Origin: Acidimicrobiaceae bacterium
GTDB lineage: Bacteria; Actinomycetota; Acidimicrobiia; Acidimicrobiales; Aldehydirespiratoraceae
Length of the DNA: 34,630 nucleotides
Assembly: GCA_002729125.1 (NCBI GenBank)
Contig: PBTQ01000097.1
Location: forward strand, 1-34,630
Direction of reading: 5' to 3'
The stretch's first letter is position 1. Every line of letters begins with the position of its first letter. The position numbers and the translations under genes are program-made. Of the stretch, positions 32,326 to 34,630 are shown piece by piece. Below the pieces are notes generated by a model. It worked only from the letters and a program-made list of their open reading frames with translations. It was not told the origin of the DNA and did not search any database.

Positions 32326-32354
32326 TTGTCGACCGCGCGTCAGCTCCGTAGGAT
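32326..32354 (+). promoter_or_regulatory. Promoter of hppA
   Basis: A -35 box TTGTCG (32326-32331) and a -10 box TAGGAT (32349-32354) are separated by 17 nt, the ideal spacing for the main sigma factor. They give a leader of about 50 nt. Confidence 0.55.
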
Positions 32355-32400
32355 CACTGCGTCTTCGCACACGATGCCCGTGTGCCCGACGCGCATCTAC

Positions 32401-32407
32401 AGGGGAG
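32401..32407 (+). promoter_or_regulatory. Ribosome binding site deciding the hppA start
   Basis: AGGGGAG lies 5 nt before GTG 32413. This fixes the start and rejects the 29 upstream codons of the open frame, which overlap the promoter. Confidence 0.65.
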
Positions 32408-32412
32408 AAACC

Positions 32413-34506
<2,094 letters not shown>

Positions 34507-34528
34507 TTTCGACGAACAAGTTCTGAGA

Positions 34529-34556
34529 GGAGGGGGACCCGAACGGGTCCCCCTCC
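34529..34556 (+). terminator. Strong stem-loop terminator after hppA
   Basis: A 12-bp perfect GC-rich stem, GGAGGGGGACCC, pairs with GGGTCCCCCTCC around a GAAC tetraloop, 23 nt after the stop. It is followed by only a weak T-rich stretch (GTCGCTTTCT), so it is of the actinobacterial hairpin type with a poor U-tract. Confidence 0.8.
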
Positions 34557-34581
34557 GTCGCTTTCTCACGAGGGTGTAAGG

Positions 34582-34630
34582 ATGACCGACCACGCCGAAC
34601 GACGTCGAGTGTTGCGTCGCGAGCTGCGCG
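34582..34630 (+). CDS. Start of a gene running off the window
   Basis: ATG 34582 opens a frame through the window end (MTDHAERRRVLRRELR). A GAGGG lies 7 nt upstream. The basic, helical N-terminus is too short to assign to a family. Confidence 0.45.
   Translation, partial: MTDHAERRRVLRRELR

Overview
The window is high-GC, densely packed bacterial DNA of ordinary chromosomal character. It suggests an actinomycete (Actinomycetota), perhaps an Acidimicrobiia-type marine or freshwater lineage. The supporting genes are a MenB for menaquinone synthesis, an F420-type luciferase-like oxidoreductase, a geranylgeranyl-reductase-family flavoprotein, an LCP cell-wall ligase, a DivIVA-like protein, an Lrp/alanine dehydrogenase pair of mycobacterial type, and many start codons with a TANNNT -10 box only 6-9 nt upstream (leaderless transcription). 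The class assignment is inference. I saw no rRNA, tRNA, CRISPR array, insertion sequence or phage gene.

Layout. 1-6.3 kb is a catabolic block: an acyl-CoA-synthetase-like gene lacking its C-terminus, a cystathionine gamma-lyase-type PLP enzyme, a frameshifted FMN reductase coupled to an amidohydrolase, and a divergent FAD oxidoreductase with a small partner protein. 6.3-13.7 kb holds a TauE/SafE permease, HisC, a histone-deacetylase-like amidohydrolase, an F420-type oxidoreductase, a zinc alcohol dehydrogenase, an SDR, a DMT permease and a YbaK-type deacylase split by an in-frame TAG. 13.7-17.8 kb is an amino-acid module: an Lrp-type regulator divergent from ald, then a fold-III PLP enzyme and an aldonolactone-oxidase-like flavoprotein. 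17.8-23.1 kb carries a second amidohydrolase, a deoxyribosyltransferase-like protein, a geranylgeranyl reductase homologue, a Nudix-like protein and a TetR-TauD pair. 23.1-28 kb carries a decayed 3' end of bioB, ung, a pseudouridine synthase, menB, a phosphotransferase and an LCP protein. 28-34.6 kb carries an M23 peptidase, a DivIVA-like protein, a PfkB kinase, a second alcohol dehydrogenase, a J-domain protein, a membrane pyrophosphatase with a strong terminator, and the first codons of another gene.

No single spectacular system is visible. The most useful observations are: (i) a near-identical 17-bp palindrome over the promoters of two paralogous amidohydrolases 15 kb apart, pointing to a shared unseen repressor; (ii) a repeated leaderless promoter layout that decides several start codons; (iii) four damaged genes (ligase, FMN reductase, YbaK, bioB), each readable when a frame or stop is ignored; and (iv) residues in the pyrophosphatase that predict a K+-dependent, possibly Na+-pumping enzyme in place of the K+-independent H+ pump common in actinobacteria.
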